A stretch of DNA of 64,000 nucleotides from NCBI GenBank assembly GCA_026225945.1, contig JAMJFZ010002307.1, forward strand, positions 960,001 to 1,024,000, read 5' to 3'. Positions 1 to 13,500 of this stretch are shown here, piece after piece. Source of the stretch: Cricetomys ansorgei (taxonomy: Eukaryota; Chordata; Mammalia; Rodentia; Nesomyidae). A program made the position numbers and the translations under genes. The notes beneath the pieces were generated by a model, which was not told the DNA's origin, searched no databases, and saw nothing but the letters and a program-made list of their open reading frames with translations. Each line of letters opens with the position of its first letter. Within the stretch, counting starts at the first letter, position 1.

Positions 1-225
1 ATGGTCACCTCAGATGATGCCAGCAAGAGTGGAAAAGGGAGTCTTGATGACCTCTTCACCAACACACTGAACCAACAGCAGCAGGAGCACAAACTCCCTC
101 CCATGAAGCCACACACACTTAGCAGTTCTTTTCTTCTAGGGAAACAGAGTAAGCCACATCAGAGGTACCTGGACACAGTGACAGTGAGCCCTTGGCTCAA
201 AACTCTTCCAAGCAGGAGGTGGTAG
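1..225 (+). other. Unassigned 74-codon ORF cut by the window edge
   Basis: An open plus-strand frame starts at the very first base (ATG) and ends at a TAG. The product contains KGSLDDLFTNTLNQQQQEHK and ends SPWLKTLPSRRW. Its composition (a Gln run, Lys/Ser-rich, ordinary hydrophobic spacing) is more protein-like than most chance frames here, and no SINE is recognisable in it. I do not recognise the family. It lies inside an intron of Ccdc91 on the opposite strand, so the likeliest explanations are a processed pseudogene fragment or a chance frame. The true left end is not visible. Confidence 0.2.
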
Positions 226-2309
226 ATTGCAAATGTCCCACCAGTCTTTCTGGTGGAAAGCTCATGGAACTGGTCTATCTGACCTATGAGTAATGATAGG
301 ATTGGACAAAGGGTGTTCTTGAGGCCTGGGGCAGTAAGAACAAATATGGTACTATATTAGCATACGAACAGTCCCAGCCCTGCCAAGTGAGAGAACCTCA
401 TGGTTCCTTCATGGGAGCAGAAGAGTTGCATTAAGGCTTCACCTTTGTAGGGCTGCCTGGGAGGCTAGCCTCGACTCTTATTGGAGGCCAGGGGAGGACA
501 ATGCAATAACACAGCATGTGCCAGACAGACGGAGTTGACAGGATACCATCAAAGAGTTTCTCAGAGGTTGGCTTATCTGGTTTTGCTAATGCACAAACAT
601 AAACTCAAAATATGAAGAAAAATATACAGGGAACCAGGTCTCAGACAAAGAACAAAATAAATCTGAAACTCACTCTAATGACACGGAAACGGGTGACATA
701 TCTGACAGAGGAGTTGGGAATGAATGACCACCAGGTCTGTGATAAGTGAGCCACAGCACCGACTTCAAGAAGGCCCCACACCACCCAGCCAGCATGAGTA
801 CTATAGGGAGTCAGGTCTCACGCCCAAAGGTGGAGACACAGAACTGTGTACAGTGCTGATGGGAGCAGTCGGCACAGGCGCAGGACAATCTGCATGATGA
901 GGTCCTATTAGATGGTCCGGTTATCCCTGGTCTATATATATGCATATAAAAAGACTAAGAGAATACAGTGGCTAATAGACAAAGCCTGCTGACTCACAAG
1001 AAGAAACAAGAGCAAGAGCTGATGCGGAACAGACTGAACAGGTCCAGGTGTGAACAGCAGAAGCCTGGGGAAGCTGAGACGTCCTCAGGGCATTTCTACG
1101 CTGATTGGCTGCTGTATAAGACACACAATGAAATTTCCACATGAAACTTCTAAGTGATATCTGATGCCGTCAAAAAAGCCAATGGTACTGTGGATGATTA
1201 CTGAATATGTGTGATCACATGCCCTCTAATGTGGGGTTAATCGTATGAGACTTCAGTTCCTGACTTGTCTCTGGACATGATTTTTTCTGGAACACATCTG
1301 ATGAGCTAGATACTACTTGGACCTCCTAGGAAATATAGGTATGGGCAGAGATTGTATAAAAAGCTCTCAAATAAGTAAGGTCAGTCAACTGTGTAAACAC
1401 ATGAATCAAACACAGGCTGTAGGAGAGTAACTGGGGGACACATGATCTGAGTGTCAGCACTCACAGGAGAAGAAAGAGCCACACGCAGCCACAGTACACC
1501 TTTCTCTGTATTGAGAGAAGATGCCATTCTGAAAGTTCATCAGTCTTCAAAAGAACTGTGATTTTCTGAGGCACCTAGGTACTCATGACCTAGAAGACGA
1601 AACGCAGAAAAACCATCTCTTCTGAGATCTTTGTGATGGCAGAGTAAAGTCTTAGTCTTTTAAGCCATTATTAGGTATGTCTGACTGATTTTCTGTCTAT
1701 GTACGGATTATAGTTCTTTGAATATTATTCTTTGTCTCTAAACAATGTACATTTAAAATAATATAATAACACAGAACAGATCTTTTCTGTTCCTCTATAT
1801 TACCCACCAAGTGACTGCTAAAATAGAGTTAATTTGTTTGGGACTGTCTCATGTAGTAACTTCCTAGGATTAATTATGCAAAGTCCTCAGTCTTCCTCAT
1901 ATGTAGTTACTGAAGTTTTTATTAGTGTTTTAGATTAGTGATCTGCTAATGGGGGGGGTGGGCACAGATTTCCTTACTCTCTTGAAGCTCTAAGGTTTCC
2001 ACCCCTTTCCAGAAGGTTCTCTGTATACAGTAATTACAACTCTACAGCTGGTCTTTACTTCCTGCTTCCTGAGCCTCAGCCAGAGGTCAGAGGTTCACAG
2101 GCCCTTCTCAAGGTGTGTATGACTTCAAGAAGCTTCAAGAGTGAAAAGCTTCAAGAGTTTTTCAAAGCCATTTATGGAAAATGAGTTTTTCCCCAGATTT
2201 TTTCTTTCAAGTTTTTTCTAGCCTTTACCTTACCCCAACAGGTATTTCCGTAGCTGAGATTTTAACAATGACCATTTTCTGTTATTGACAAACATCCGAG
2301 AGATAGGGC

Positions 2310-2445
2310 TTTACCATCAGGGTGGAGTGGATCCGGTAGGAGTTAGGGAGAGGAGTGGAATATGATCAAAATACATTGTATTCACATATGAAAGTCTCAA
2401 ATAATTAATAAAAATGCTACATTGAACAATAAAAACAAAGAGCGT
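2310..2445 (+). mobile_element. LINE-1 3' end fragment
   Basis: The stretch around GATCAAAATACATTGTATTC, followed by AATTAATAAAAATGC and an A-rich end, is typical of a rodent L1 3' untranslated tail in plus orientation. Only the 3' end is present; no L1 reading frame is seen. Confidence 0.65.
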
Positions 2446-3186
2446 GTTTTCTAAGAAGCTGCAGAGCCAGTCAGGGAAACAGTCCTGAGGCACGTGACTT
2501 CTGTGGGCTCCAAACCGTGGACTCCACAGACTGGGTTTTCAGTTAATGCCCTGTCCAAATCTACAGCTAGGAAGATGGGGGTGGGTGGACAGATGGCTAA
2601 AGTAATATTTAACTATTTATTCTTGAAAAAAACATTTGGGTGGTCACAAGAATTTGAAAAAATATTTGCCAAATTCCTTTTTAGCTACATAAAATTTATA
2701 ATTTAAATATTTAATCAATTTGGAATATATTTTACATAGAAAGTTCAGAAGGCAATGGGAAGCCAAATACAATATTTTAAAAAACTTTCCTAATTAAAAT
2801 TCTTTTAAGAATAAAAGCATAGATTGTCTTTGCAAAAAAATCAGCACATGTGCGCAGTTTTGTGTAATTTTAATAAAATCCCAGACTACCTAGGCCCCCC
2901 TTCCAGGAAACAGACTGAAAGTCTGGATGTGCTGAGGGCTCCTCATTCCACCTAATCTGTCACATGATCACTATATGTATGGAGCCCAGGAGGGCCTGGG
3001 CATGAAGGATCAGTGCCTACTCCACTGTTCTCCCAGCCTGTTACTTTTAAACAATTATATTATTTCAGCTCAACCCTGCACGTGTCTGCTTGCTCTCCTG
3101 AGGCGCTCTCCTGTGCACAGCAAGCTCCTCACACCTTGATGGCTTAATAAAAGCCATTCATCTGTCAGTTCCTTGAGGAGCATAGG

Positions 3187-3310
3187 CTGTAAGCAATGGA
3201 ACGGTAGTTCCATGACTACATTAAAGCCAACGATGGAACAGCAGTTGCATTACTCCACTTAAGCCAACAATGGAATGGCAGTTGCATGACTACAGTGAAG
3301 TCAACATGTG
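3187..3310 (+). repeat. 37-bp tandem repeat, three diverged copies
   Basis: The motif AATGGAA-CAGTTGCATGACTACA recurs with exact 37-bp spacing: the ATGGA core sits at 3196, 3233 and 3270, and AAGCCAAC occurs at 3224 and 3261. A partial fourth copy (TCAACATG) follows. The copies differ by point changes, so the array is old. Confidence 0.75.
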
Positions 3311-3510
3311 GGAATGAGAGCTGCTTCTGGAGACTCAGTGCATCTGAAACGTTAGCTCACTCACATGGCTCTTTGAAAGCAACTTCCTGTTTGGTGTTCC
3401 CTACCACATGCAACCAAAGAAGTTCACACTCTCATAGACAGGTTCTAACAAAGCCTTATGTTTCCAAGAATCTTCATTATATTCTCAATTTACACATTTT
3501 GTGCTGTTTG

Positions 3511-3653
3511 TGTTTTGTAATGAGACAAGGTCCTCTGTAGCCCAGGATGGCCTCAAACTTGCTACACTGCTGAGGCTGGTCTTAAACTTCAAATCTTCCT
3601 GCCTCTATTTTCTGAGATCTAGGGTTACACATTGGCACTGCCATGCCCAGCTT
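3511..3653 (-). mobile_element. B1 SINE, antisense
   Basis: A diverged B1 in minus orientation. GAGACAAGGTCCTCTGTAGC and the GGCCTCAAACTTGC and CATGCCCAGC blocks correspond to the B1 consensus. Confidence 0.75.
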
Positions 3654-4380
3654 TATAAGGAACAAATTTTAAAGTATATGGTATATTGTGCTATACCTTA
3701 AAGATGCCCGAAAACCAGCAGAGAAAACAGGACTCCATGTAGGTTGTCTTTTTATACTTGTACAAGGGAGAGTCATTCACGTATGCCCTGACAAAGCCCA
3801 AATCAGTGTAAAACAGAATATGCAAGTTCAACTGTGAAAATTGAGCTTGGGAAGATCAGTGGGCAAAAGCCAATCTGTATGTAGGACATGCTGGCTCACT
3901 GTGCATTTCTTCTCTGGAATACCTGTGAGGTTGTGTTAGTTACTGTTGCCAATTAGAGGTGAGTAGGTATTAAGTCAGACAATTTATTTGAATAAAATTG
4001 TTTTTCTAACTAAATACATTATTTATTGTGTGAGTATGCACACATTCCTGTATGCATGCACATGCGTATGCATGAAAAGGGGAAAGAGGGGAGAAAGAAA
4101 GAATGAATGAGGAATGCTTAACACAATTATAATGATCAAATAGAAACATAGAATCCTATCTTTCTGAAATAGGAGAAAAAGGTAAAATATGTTAGAGGAT
4201 TTTAAATACCAGAAAAATAAAAATAATTGAAATATTTAAAAGAATAGGTCAAAATAGCAATACTGTGTTGAAAATAAACCTGTATGCTAAAGTAATTTCA
4301 AGACACAGCAATAGCAGGGTGTCTTGCCCTTTGAAGGACAAGGAACCACAAGGAACCAGGCTTCTGGGTGATCTTCTCAC

Positions 4381-4557
4381 CTGACTCATCCTCCGCTGCT
4401 CCTGTACAGCGGCCTGGATAGCCTCCGATACCCTTTCTTGATCTCTTGCATGTTCTGTCTTCCACATTTCCCTCTCTTCAGCATGAACTCTTTCCAGATT
4501 TTTCCTTTCTTCTTCCACTGCTTGAGTGATGACATCTTTTATCGCTTCCTTCTCAAG
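4381..4557 (-). CDS. Ccdc91: Ccdc91 coding exon H (coiled coil; last coding exon in window)
   Basis: This exon is 177 nt, 59 codons, phase 0 at both ends. The acceptor is a fairly weak TTTTGTTTTGAAG and the donor, after CAG, is GTGAGA. The product starts LEKEAIKDVITQAVEEERKN, continues through HAEEREMWKTEHARDQERV and ends QEQRRMSQ. It is among the most charged segments, dominated by Glu, Arg, Lys and Gln. The single tryptophan in EMWKTEH is conserved with human. In human, roughly 73 residues follow; no sequence matching them was found between here and position 1, so the C-terminal exons must be further left. Confidence 0.95.
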
Positions 4558-7500
4558 CTTCAAAACAAAATGCCCAAAACAGAAGCATTAACAATAAGGT
4601 CAAACCCTAGACATGAAACTTAACCCAGTTAGTCCCAACGTTGTTGTTTTTACGCATATTAAATCAAAGCATTCAATCATTTTGATACAGACTTCCCTCC
4701 TCACCCTCTGGCATTTCTGCACTTTAAAGAAATCAAGCCTTAGCTTAAAGTAGCAGGCATCCAAGTGTTGGTCTCAAAAGTTAGCTGCGATAAGGAAAAC
4801 CCATGTAAACTGGAATATATTTTTTACAGTCTGTTACAACCCAACTCGTGCTGTATTTCCAGACTCCTGTAATTGACACATGACTCTACACAGTTGGTAT
4901 CTGGCAAACACTGACTGGTCGCTGCACTTCTTCAGTTGTCCGCACAACTCCTTGTAACCTAACAGGCACACATCGCGTTCATTCAGTCCCACTCTCATCA
5001 CCAACACCCCCTGGCCCTGGAAAGCAAGTGGGGATTCTCAGAACCTTTGTTCAGTCTCCCTCAGTCTCCACTCCAGGTAACAGCCTGACCTTTTGCTCTT
5101 TCTGAGCCCACTCTCATCCGTCAGTGGCTCTCATCAGTCACTCCTAACAGATGTGCTGAATTTACCTTAGAACTACTTCTACAGCCGCCTACTTTATCTT
5201 TCAAGCTCCTATTTGCCCATACATTTGTCTCCCACCCCACACTTCACACGCCCTCTACTGATGCTCTCCTGGGTCTACCCTCCTATTTCCAGAAGCTAAT
5301 GCCCATTTCCAGAATGACATACCTAAGCCACACAGTCCCACACATCTTCCTTAGCTACAGACTCAAATTCCAACTCAGTTTTGAAGACTAGCCACTTCTT
5401 AGGACACACCTTGAAGGTGACTTATTATTTAAAAACATTTTAATATGGATATAAAATTTACACAGCCATAATCCAATTTAATTACTCATTGCCTTGTTGG
5501 TACATATCATATTTTATCCAACTGTAGGTTCCATAAGAAAAAGACAAATCATAATTGTTCTTGGCTCACCGCCCTCTACAAAGTGAGATTACATATGCCA
5601 TTCAAATAGTTATGGTTAGCAAACCTACTTCTAAATCACAAGTATATCTGTTTATTTCTGTCTCTCTGGTTAATATTCATCCAGTGATAGAGTAGATATT
5701 AATATCCTAACATAACTATTTTTAAATAAGTAACTAATAATATATGTTGCAAAGTCTTCCAGTGCCATCATGTCATAGAATACGAATTAACAAGAATATG
5801 AATGGTCAATCATATTATAAGTAAAAAAGAGTAAAGAAAAAATAGAATTTTTATGGAATGAAGCATTGTTCAGCGACACTATGTTACTCTGCCAATGAGA
5901 TGGGATTTAATTCCACTGAGAAAGAGCATTCACATACCTTCACAGGCTGAACAGGCACACCTACCTTCACGGCTGACTCCAGTGTCTCTTTATTCCTCTG
6001 CATTTCCTCCTGCAGGCTCTTCCCCAGTGCTTCCTGCAAAAGAGAAGACAACAGGAGGATGCTGCTGAAGGAAGCAGAACCACTCTTCTCCCGCTGAAGG
6101 TACCCACGGCCTCACCTTCTGCTCCTGCGACTGCTGAGTCAAAGCTTCCTGGATTTTTTCTCTTATCAGTTCCTTCTCAGTGTCCAGCACTTCCAGGAGC
6201 CTCTGATGCTACAAGGAAAGACACCTGAGCTATCACTACGGCTCTGAAAAGATCAGCAGTAAGGAGGACAGAGAACATTCGTACCCAGGTAACCAGGGAG
6301 CATTGGAGGAAACACCCAGATCTGGCAAGATGAGAGTGGAGGGCACAGGAAACTAGAGCTGGCACATGGCTCAAGTTATCCTAGGGATCATGTTTGACTC
6401 TCAAGTTCAGCAAAGCACATGGCTCAAGCTCTGGCTTCCAAATGACAACTTCATACCAACAATCAATCAGAACATGAAATATCTGCATAAAATCCCACTT
6501 GGGGAAAGTTCTTCCTAAAGTGTTAGATATTATCTTGCAGCAGCAGAAGCAATTAGAGCTCAGATAAGAAAAACTAACTGCTTGCTTGAGGAGCATCTGC
6601 TGAGTAGACAGACATTCTGTGTCTCTGGCTAAGCTCTGTGAAAGACATACGGAGATGAGTAGTTTTTCACTTGTGAAATCAAAGCAAACTTAGGTGAAGC
6701 TCAGGGTGCAGAGTCCACACTCATTCTTCTCCATTACATGAGGCTCACACAGCCACTGTGAACAGCCATCATGAGCAAGGGCATCACCATCATGAACAAG
6801 GGAATAGCCATCCTGAAAAGTCATCATTAACAAATAAAGACAAGACGCTTTCACCATATGTCAGGACACGGGGTCAAAGACAACATCCAATTTAAATTAC
6901 ACACATGAAGACAGGCCTCAGGTCTGAAGCAGGAGGATGTATAGTTTGTTCAACCCTGTCTCAAAAAAAAAAAAAGGTGGAAAGGCAGGATGGCGGTACA
7001 GCTCCACGACAGAGTGCTTGTCTACCATGTACAAGGTGCTGGGCCTCAGCCCCAGCACCACATATGAGAAGATATGCCAAGGTCCCACATCAGGCAAACA
7101 GACTAGAAACTGAAACCATGGGCTAGGAAGATGGCGCATCAGAAGACTGCCTGTCATGCAAGTGTGAGAATTTGAGATTAGAATGCCAGCGCTCCTATAA
7201 ACGCTGGGTGATTGATGTGATACACCTGCAATCCCACTGCATCCCTGAGGCAAGCTGGCAAGCTAGAGAGCCAAATACAAACGAGGCCTGTCTCCATATA
7301 TGAGGTGGAGAGTGACAGAGGAAGACACCTGACACCAGTCTCTAATTACACACACATTGCACACACGTTTATTCACACAGACACATACCCACACACATAA
7401 GCATGAAAAGAAAGAAAAATATAATCCCCTTGAGATAAAAACTAATCATTTTAGGCTTACAAAGGTTTTGTAAGTATAAAAATTCAGAAAGTAAAATTTC

Positions 7501-10500
7501 TAAATTTTTAAAAAAAAAAATCTTTCAAGAGTCACAAGTAACTTCCAAACAACCTTTCCCTGAGAAACCTTTATGTCAACAAGCTAATGGACGGAAATCA
7601 GTGAGCAGTGGTGAGGGAGCCAAGCTTCCGCAGTGGCCAACAAGAACAAAACACCATTGGGATGTCTGCACTCAAACACCACTGCCATGCTGAGAAAATG
7701 CACCAGGTTCAGGATGTCTGCACCCCAATGCCAATGCCACACTGAGAAAACGCACCAGAATGGTGCTTCCTTTTCCACAGCACTCTCTAGAGAGCACATA
7801 CCTGGGCCTTGTCTGAACAAAAGCAGACTGATCCTGCCACTTAAAGGAGTGTTTTACTTATAATATCCAAGGTTACAACAATCGTGACTCTCCCTAGGGT
7901 CGTATGCATGCTTGTGCTGTCTGTGAGGCAGGGCAACCCCAAACACTCACAGCTGACTGCAGTCCCAGGTGCTCCTCAGGTCTCCATGTGTGATCTGAGC
8001 CTGACCAAGGGTGGTCCCTTTTTAGGCATTAATGGATTCTTCAACAGCTGCATAAATCCATTACCAGAAGGGGCAACTATCTAGCAACTATGTTAGTATC
8101 AGAACTATCAGTTCTAACTACTTATTATCTATAGCAACAAAAAGCTGCAAAATAGTCCACAAAGACCTCACTCACTGCAATTGACCTATAGCAGAACTAA
8201 TTTTATCTGTTTATTCCTGTCCTTTTCAAAATAAGACAGAATTATCTCCCATTTTCATCCATCCTTTGATTCATGGGAAGATGAAGATGAAGAACAGTGC
8301 TTATATAGATTAAATTTAGACCATATAATGTTTACAAGTTTACTGCATGTATCAATAATTGACTCCTTTTTATGACTAAGTAGAATTCTTTAGTAAAAAT
8401 ATGCAGTGGGTTTACTCATTCTCCCATGGATAAAGCAGTTACGAACAATCTTGAAAACACATTTTTATTTCTTTTACAACCTGGCTCAACATAATGTTCT
8501 TAACTAGCCTGAATTTGGTGACCAACAGGGCTTCAAAATGTAGCAGGGTCCCAGCCTGTCTGTGTGCAGGTACAGGCAGTGGGCCGTACGAGCAACGCCA
8601 CAGACCCAGCAGCCTTGGTTGCTTCTCACTGTGGAATAGGTGATGTGTGATGGCTTTCCCCCAATTGCTCTGGTTAACAAGACTTGGGTTTACAGCCCTA
8701 TAAAAACATTATGAAAATTAACTGAACTCTCCAAGCAAATCTCATCCAAGAGGGGTTTGCTACATTTTGCTTATTTAAGATACTATATTGCTTCTTAAAA
8801 CTGCAGTGCAAGTTTAATAAAAAGTTTATATATATTTTACATGAAAATATAAAAATAAAAGAGTTATAAAATTATGCAATTGGAGAAATAAGTTCTAACT
8901 TTACAGAGTAGAAGCTGAGGTGCAACGGTGTCAAAAAACATCTTTTGAAACATAACCAAACGAAAGGCATCCAGGGATAGAATGCCTCGCCTCCTTGGAA
9001 GACAACATCCCAAGTGAAAGTGCTCCCTGCAGACTCAAATGTAAACAGAGTTCTGTGGCTTTTACTTGATTCCAGAAAATAAGAGAGAAATGTAACAACA
9101 ACAAACCAACACCCTCATCTTCATTGGAATGTGAATTGAAGTCACAAGACATGCCTGGGAACAGATTCACCCCAGTCACACACACAGGTGCTTCTTCTAT
9201 GCTGCAGTTTAGACTAAGCCACCTTGATGGCTCATGGCCATCATACCACACACCCGGAACCTCCTGTACTTCTTCTGTGTTTGGGTGGCAAGTGGTGGTT
9301 GGTGATGGTGGTAGAGGTGGAGGTTGGTGATGGTGGTGGTGGTGGTGGTGGTGCTGGTAGAGGCTGTGGTGGGTGACTATGGTGGTGGGTGGCTGGTGGC
9401 AGTGGATGTGGTGATCTAGAAGGAAACAAACGAATGTGCTCACATACATACTTTTCTTCGATATGAACGGAAACACAGGATAACTTAATAAGCATCTTAC
9501 TGTAAAATGAGTTATAGACAGTCACTAATTTATGAGCTAACACATTAAATATTGGGAAAGAAACCTTATAGAAGATAAACTGAGATTTCATCTATTTACA
9601 GAGGTTTTCACAAATCCAGAAGCATCAATATGCTTCTTACCACAATATGCCTACATAAGCAGATTTACTTCAACCAACAGTCATGTTCCTAATAAGCACA
9701 GGAAAACACCGGCAAAAAAGCAGCTCCAATTTAAACAGGGCTTTGACTTACCAGAGGGAAGAAATGAAGCATACACTGGGAGACCAGTGGCATGGAGGCC
9801 AGATGACACTTCCACAACAGGCTTCCATCTTTGACAGACGATTTGATACACTCCAAAATTTAAGCGAGTCTTTCTGTCCCAATGACTTCTAAATGAAGCA
9901 TCTCAACCCTATTCTATCTGCCCAAACACAGAGCAGTGGGCTCTCACAGCAGCGACTAGCAAGTGTTAGAAAGGAAGGATCCTCCTGTGTACCAAGCCCA
10001 ACAGCAAATGTCTCACGTCTTGACAGTGTCTTGTGTGGCTGTGACACAAACCACAGGACGTGGATGTTCCATACATCAAGAACTTATCTGTCACACTTCT
10101 GCAGTTCAAGGCAGTGGTTCTCAGCCTTTTTAATGCTTTAACCCTTTAATACAGTTAGTTCCTCATGTTGTGTTAACTCCCATCCATATAATTTTCTTTA
10201 CCACTTCATAACTGCAATTTTGCCACTATCATAGATCATAATTGAATTCTGATATGCAGATGGTCTTTGGTGACCCCTATGAAAAGATCATTTGACTCCT
10301 TAAGGGGTAGAGACCACAGGTTGAGAACTGTTGGTCTATAGGCTAAACCTGCTGTCACTTCACTGAGGCCTTAGGCCTACCAGGTCATCCAGGCCCTGCT
10401 CTCAGTACTGTCTTGTTAGGGATTATGTTGCAACATGCATTTTGGGAAGACATAAACATTCACGTACAGTAGCCAGAGAAGGCAGGAGCGGCAGACACAG

Positions 10501-13500
10501 CTGGCAAGGCAATGGTTTTGCTCCCCACAGGATTTTTCAGGAGTCAACTTAGGCTTTCCTTGAGAGGTGTAAAGTGTGTGTGACTGCTACTCTCAGGAAG
10601 GAATCATCAGAAACTATCTGGCAGTTGGCCCTTGCTTCTCATGCTCATCTATCTCACAACGCCCTACTTTCCTGCTTTGCATAGCTACAGTAAGACTTTA
10701 AAAATCTGTTGAGAGAGGAATGCTTTAAAGGAAGACTGTCTACACAACGACACAAGTACTGTGGCAGTCTTACAAAGCTAAATGTAGTTTCCTCATACAG
10801 TCCAGCAATCATCCTTCCTTGGTGCTTTTCTAAAGGACACTGATGTCTGCACATAAATCTGGATGCAGCTCTGTGCAGTCATTCCTAAACACTAAAACTT
10901 AACAAGTATCCAAACACCATTCAGTGTAGAATAGATAAACAAACCTGGAAGAGCTACACAAAGGACATTATGGAAAAGAAGAGCAGTGGCAAGATTTACC
11001 AGCTCCTAAAGGCTTTCAGCTAAAGAAGCCAAGCTCCAGTTTCCACCTCCAGGACAGACTAGAAAAGGAACAGCTAAGGAGATCACAGACATCTCCAGTG
11101 TTTTTTACAGATGGATGAGGGAGGGGTTACCAGGCAGAACATGGGGAATGTTAGGGCAGGGCTGGATTCAGGCCATTACACATTTGTAGATACTCATAGA
11201 ATGTGCGCTTTCGGAAGTAAACAATGAGGGGAACTACTCTTCTGGTGACACTTGGATGATCCATGGTCTGTAACTGTATAGGAAGTCCTGTGTGACAGCA
11301 CACCAGGCAGATGGGAATTCTGCTGTTTCTATGAACCTAAAAACAGTTCGTTAGAACAGAAACCTACTGGTTGAATGAAAAGAGAAGGGCAGATATCCAT
11401 GCTTCCAAGGGATTCATCAGTGTGTGAACATGTGGAGAGCAAGGCTCAAAAAATGCTAAAATATCTGACACTAGAACAGCTCTACTGATGACAGATAGGG
11501 GAGTAGGCACCACAGAAACCATGACACCTGGAACACAGCACAACTGCAGACATGTATGTGCCTAATAACACATCTCCATGGAATGAAGGGGGAAATCAAG
11601 AAGACCTTATGGAAGGCTGGCTAGCTCATTGTAGTAGCAGTGAGTGTTAATATACTTCTCTAATAATCAGGCCACTCATCTCTCTCAAGAAACAACTGAC
11701 CAAGCTGTGAAAGTCAGTATGTAACATCCTGGATGCAGTGGGCTGGACTCACAGATGCAAACCATGGACAACAGCTGAGAAACACACACCTTCCAAGCTA
11801 ATATAGCTGTCCATATGAGGAAGGAGCTATGACATTTAAGTTCAGTGTTGTACATATGGGGATGTGTGCATATATACATTCACTTACATTATTATCTGAC
11901 CACAAGGAAATACTTAGGAGTCAAATTATGAACAAAGACTGAAAAAATATCCACCTGCATTTTAAAAATATTTTCCCTTTGGTTTTTTTGAGACAGGGTT
12001 TTTCTGTGTAGCCCTGGCTCTCCTGGAACTTGCATTGTAAGACCAGGCTGGCCTCAAACTCAGAGACCCACCTGCCTCTGCCTACCCAAGTGCAGGGATC
12101 AGAGGCGTGCACCGCCACATCCCGGCTTAAAGATATTCTAAAATTCTTTACTGAATTAGAATCACTTATCAGTCACATTCAACTGCAGGACTAGCAGGCC
12201 GAGTCACAAGTAACATAAGCAGAACTCTGTAGTTACACCCGCTCTAAGACCGAGGGGTCCCAAGAGTAAAGAAACCAGCTGGAATTATAATTCCCAACTT
12301 AGCAACTGGATCAGTAAGCCCTCATTCGCTGGGATAGAGTAATAAGGGTACAAGTGCAGAAGTGCACACCAAGCATCATGCTTCTCCTGCCAGGCTCCCC
12401 TCGTCCACTTCATCTCTTAAGTCTGAGTTTCCGTTCTAAAATACACATGTGCACCCACAAACACACCTGCACACAACATAAAAAAAAAAATCAGTAGAAC
12501 GTGTACTTTCTTCAATAATGTTTAAAAGGGGATGCTAGAAATAAAACCAGTTCTAGACTGTGAACTCCTTCAGGACTGTGCTGCATCCTGCACAGCTGGT
12601 CCTGGAAACCTAATCAAGGCAGTGAGAGTGGAAAAAGGAGAGACACACAGACACAAGTGCAGAAAAGCTGGGAACGAGTGTGTTCGCTCTGATGGAGCGG
12701 CGCTTGTAACCACCCCACATTCACTGTGAACAGCACACGGAGGGGTTAGTCAGTCTACATCTTCCTGGGAGGTCTCAGTAGGTGAACAGTCTCAGGCTGC
12801 AATCGTCCAGGAGCGGGAAGCTGCAGTTGCTACTTTTTGCACACACTGGAATTGGCGTTGCCATCCTTCCAGGCCACAGCCACAGGTCTGAGGCACTGGA
12901 GCCCTTCACATGACTGTGCCAATGTCAACAATGCATACTCACTCAGGACTTGGTCCACTAGCTACACATTCACTCAAGGCTTCCTCAGCTCCCTGAGGTC
13001 TTGTTCTCAGTTATTCACAGGAGGATGTGCTAAGAGTGATCTTGACAAAGCAACATGTGAATCGGGTGAGATAGGTGCTATTATCCTATACAATATCATA
13101 ACGTGGTATTAAAGCTACTCTCAGAAAAGATGAAATTAGATCAACATTTAATTTTAGCCATCCATATGTTTCTTTTATAAAACTGTAAGCATTCATATTA
13201 ACCGTTTCCTTCCACCTCTCTAATTCTAACAGAATCTTTCTTAAAGCCATCAACTTATTCTTTTGGAATGTCCTACTTTCAACAAAACCAGACAGCTAAA
13301 GTATGATTTTATACCTTTTGGCTTTTAGTTCAATTTTGAGAGGGTTTAGCCAATGTAGCCCAAGCTCCTGAACTGCCTATGTAGCTCTAAATGGCCTGGA
13401 CTCCGAAGTCTTCCCGCTTTGCTGTCTGCAGCGCTAAGATTACAGGCTGCGGTTTCTAATTATCACATTTCTTACCTGTTGTAAGTACTGCCTGACATAG

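Larger units (their letters stand above)
226..4380 (-). other. Ccdc91 intron after exon H (partial)
   Basis: Intronic sequence downstream of exon H. Apart from the ORF at the left edge it contains an L1 tail, a 37-bp tandem repeat, one antisense B1 and a short TG/CA-rich patch near 4025-4075. I see nothing else recognisable between 226 and 2300. The remaining C-terminal exons were searched for and not found. Confidence 0.7.

Noticed and set aside
3187..3310. Spaced repeats considered as a CRISPR-like array
   Set aside because: Units are directly adjacent with no unique spacers, the copies are diverged, and the genome is mammalian.
4438..4623. Plus-strand frame opposite exon H
   Set aside because: Antisense shadow of the Ccdc91 coding exon.
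5990..6190. Minus-strand frame running from exon F into the 82-nt intron
   Set aside because: The intron has clean GT-AG ends, and CCDC91 similarity stops at the donor and resumes after the acceptor; this is intron read-through.
8931..9591. Two overlapping minus-strand frames of 181 and 116 codons with polyhistidine and polyproline
   Set aside because: They are read-throughs of the GGT-rich simple repeat and its flanks; no domain and no splice context.
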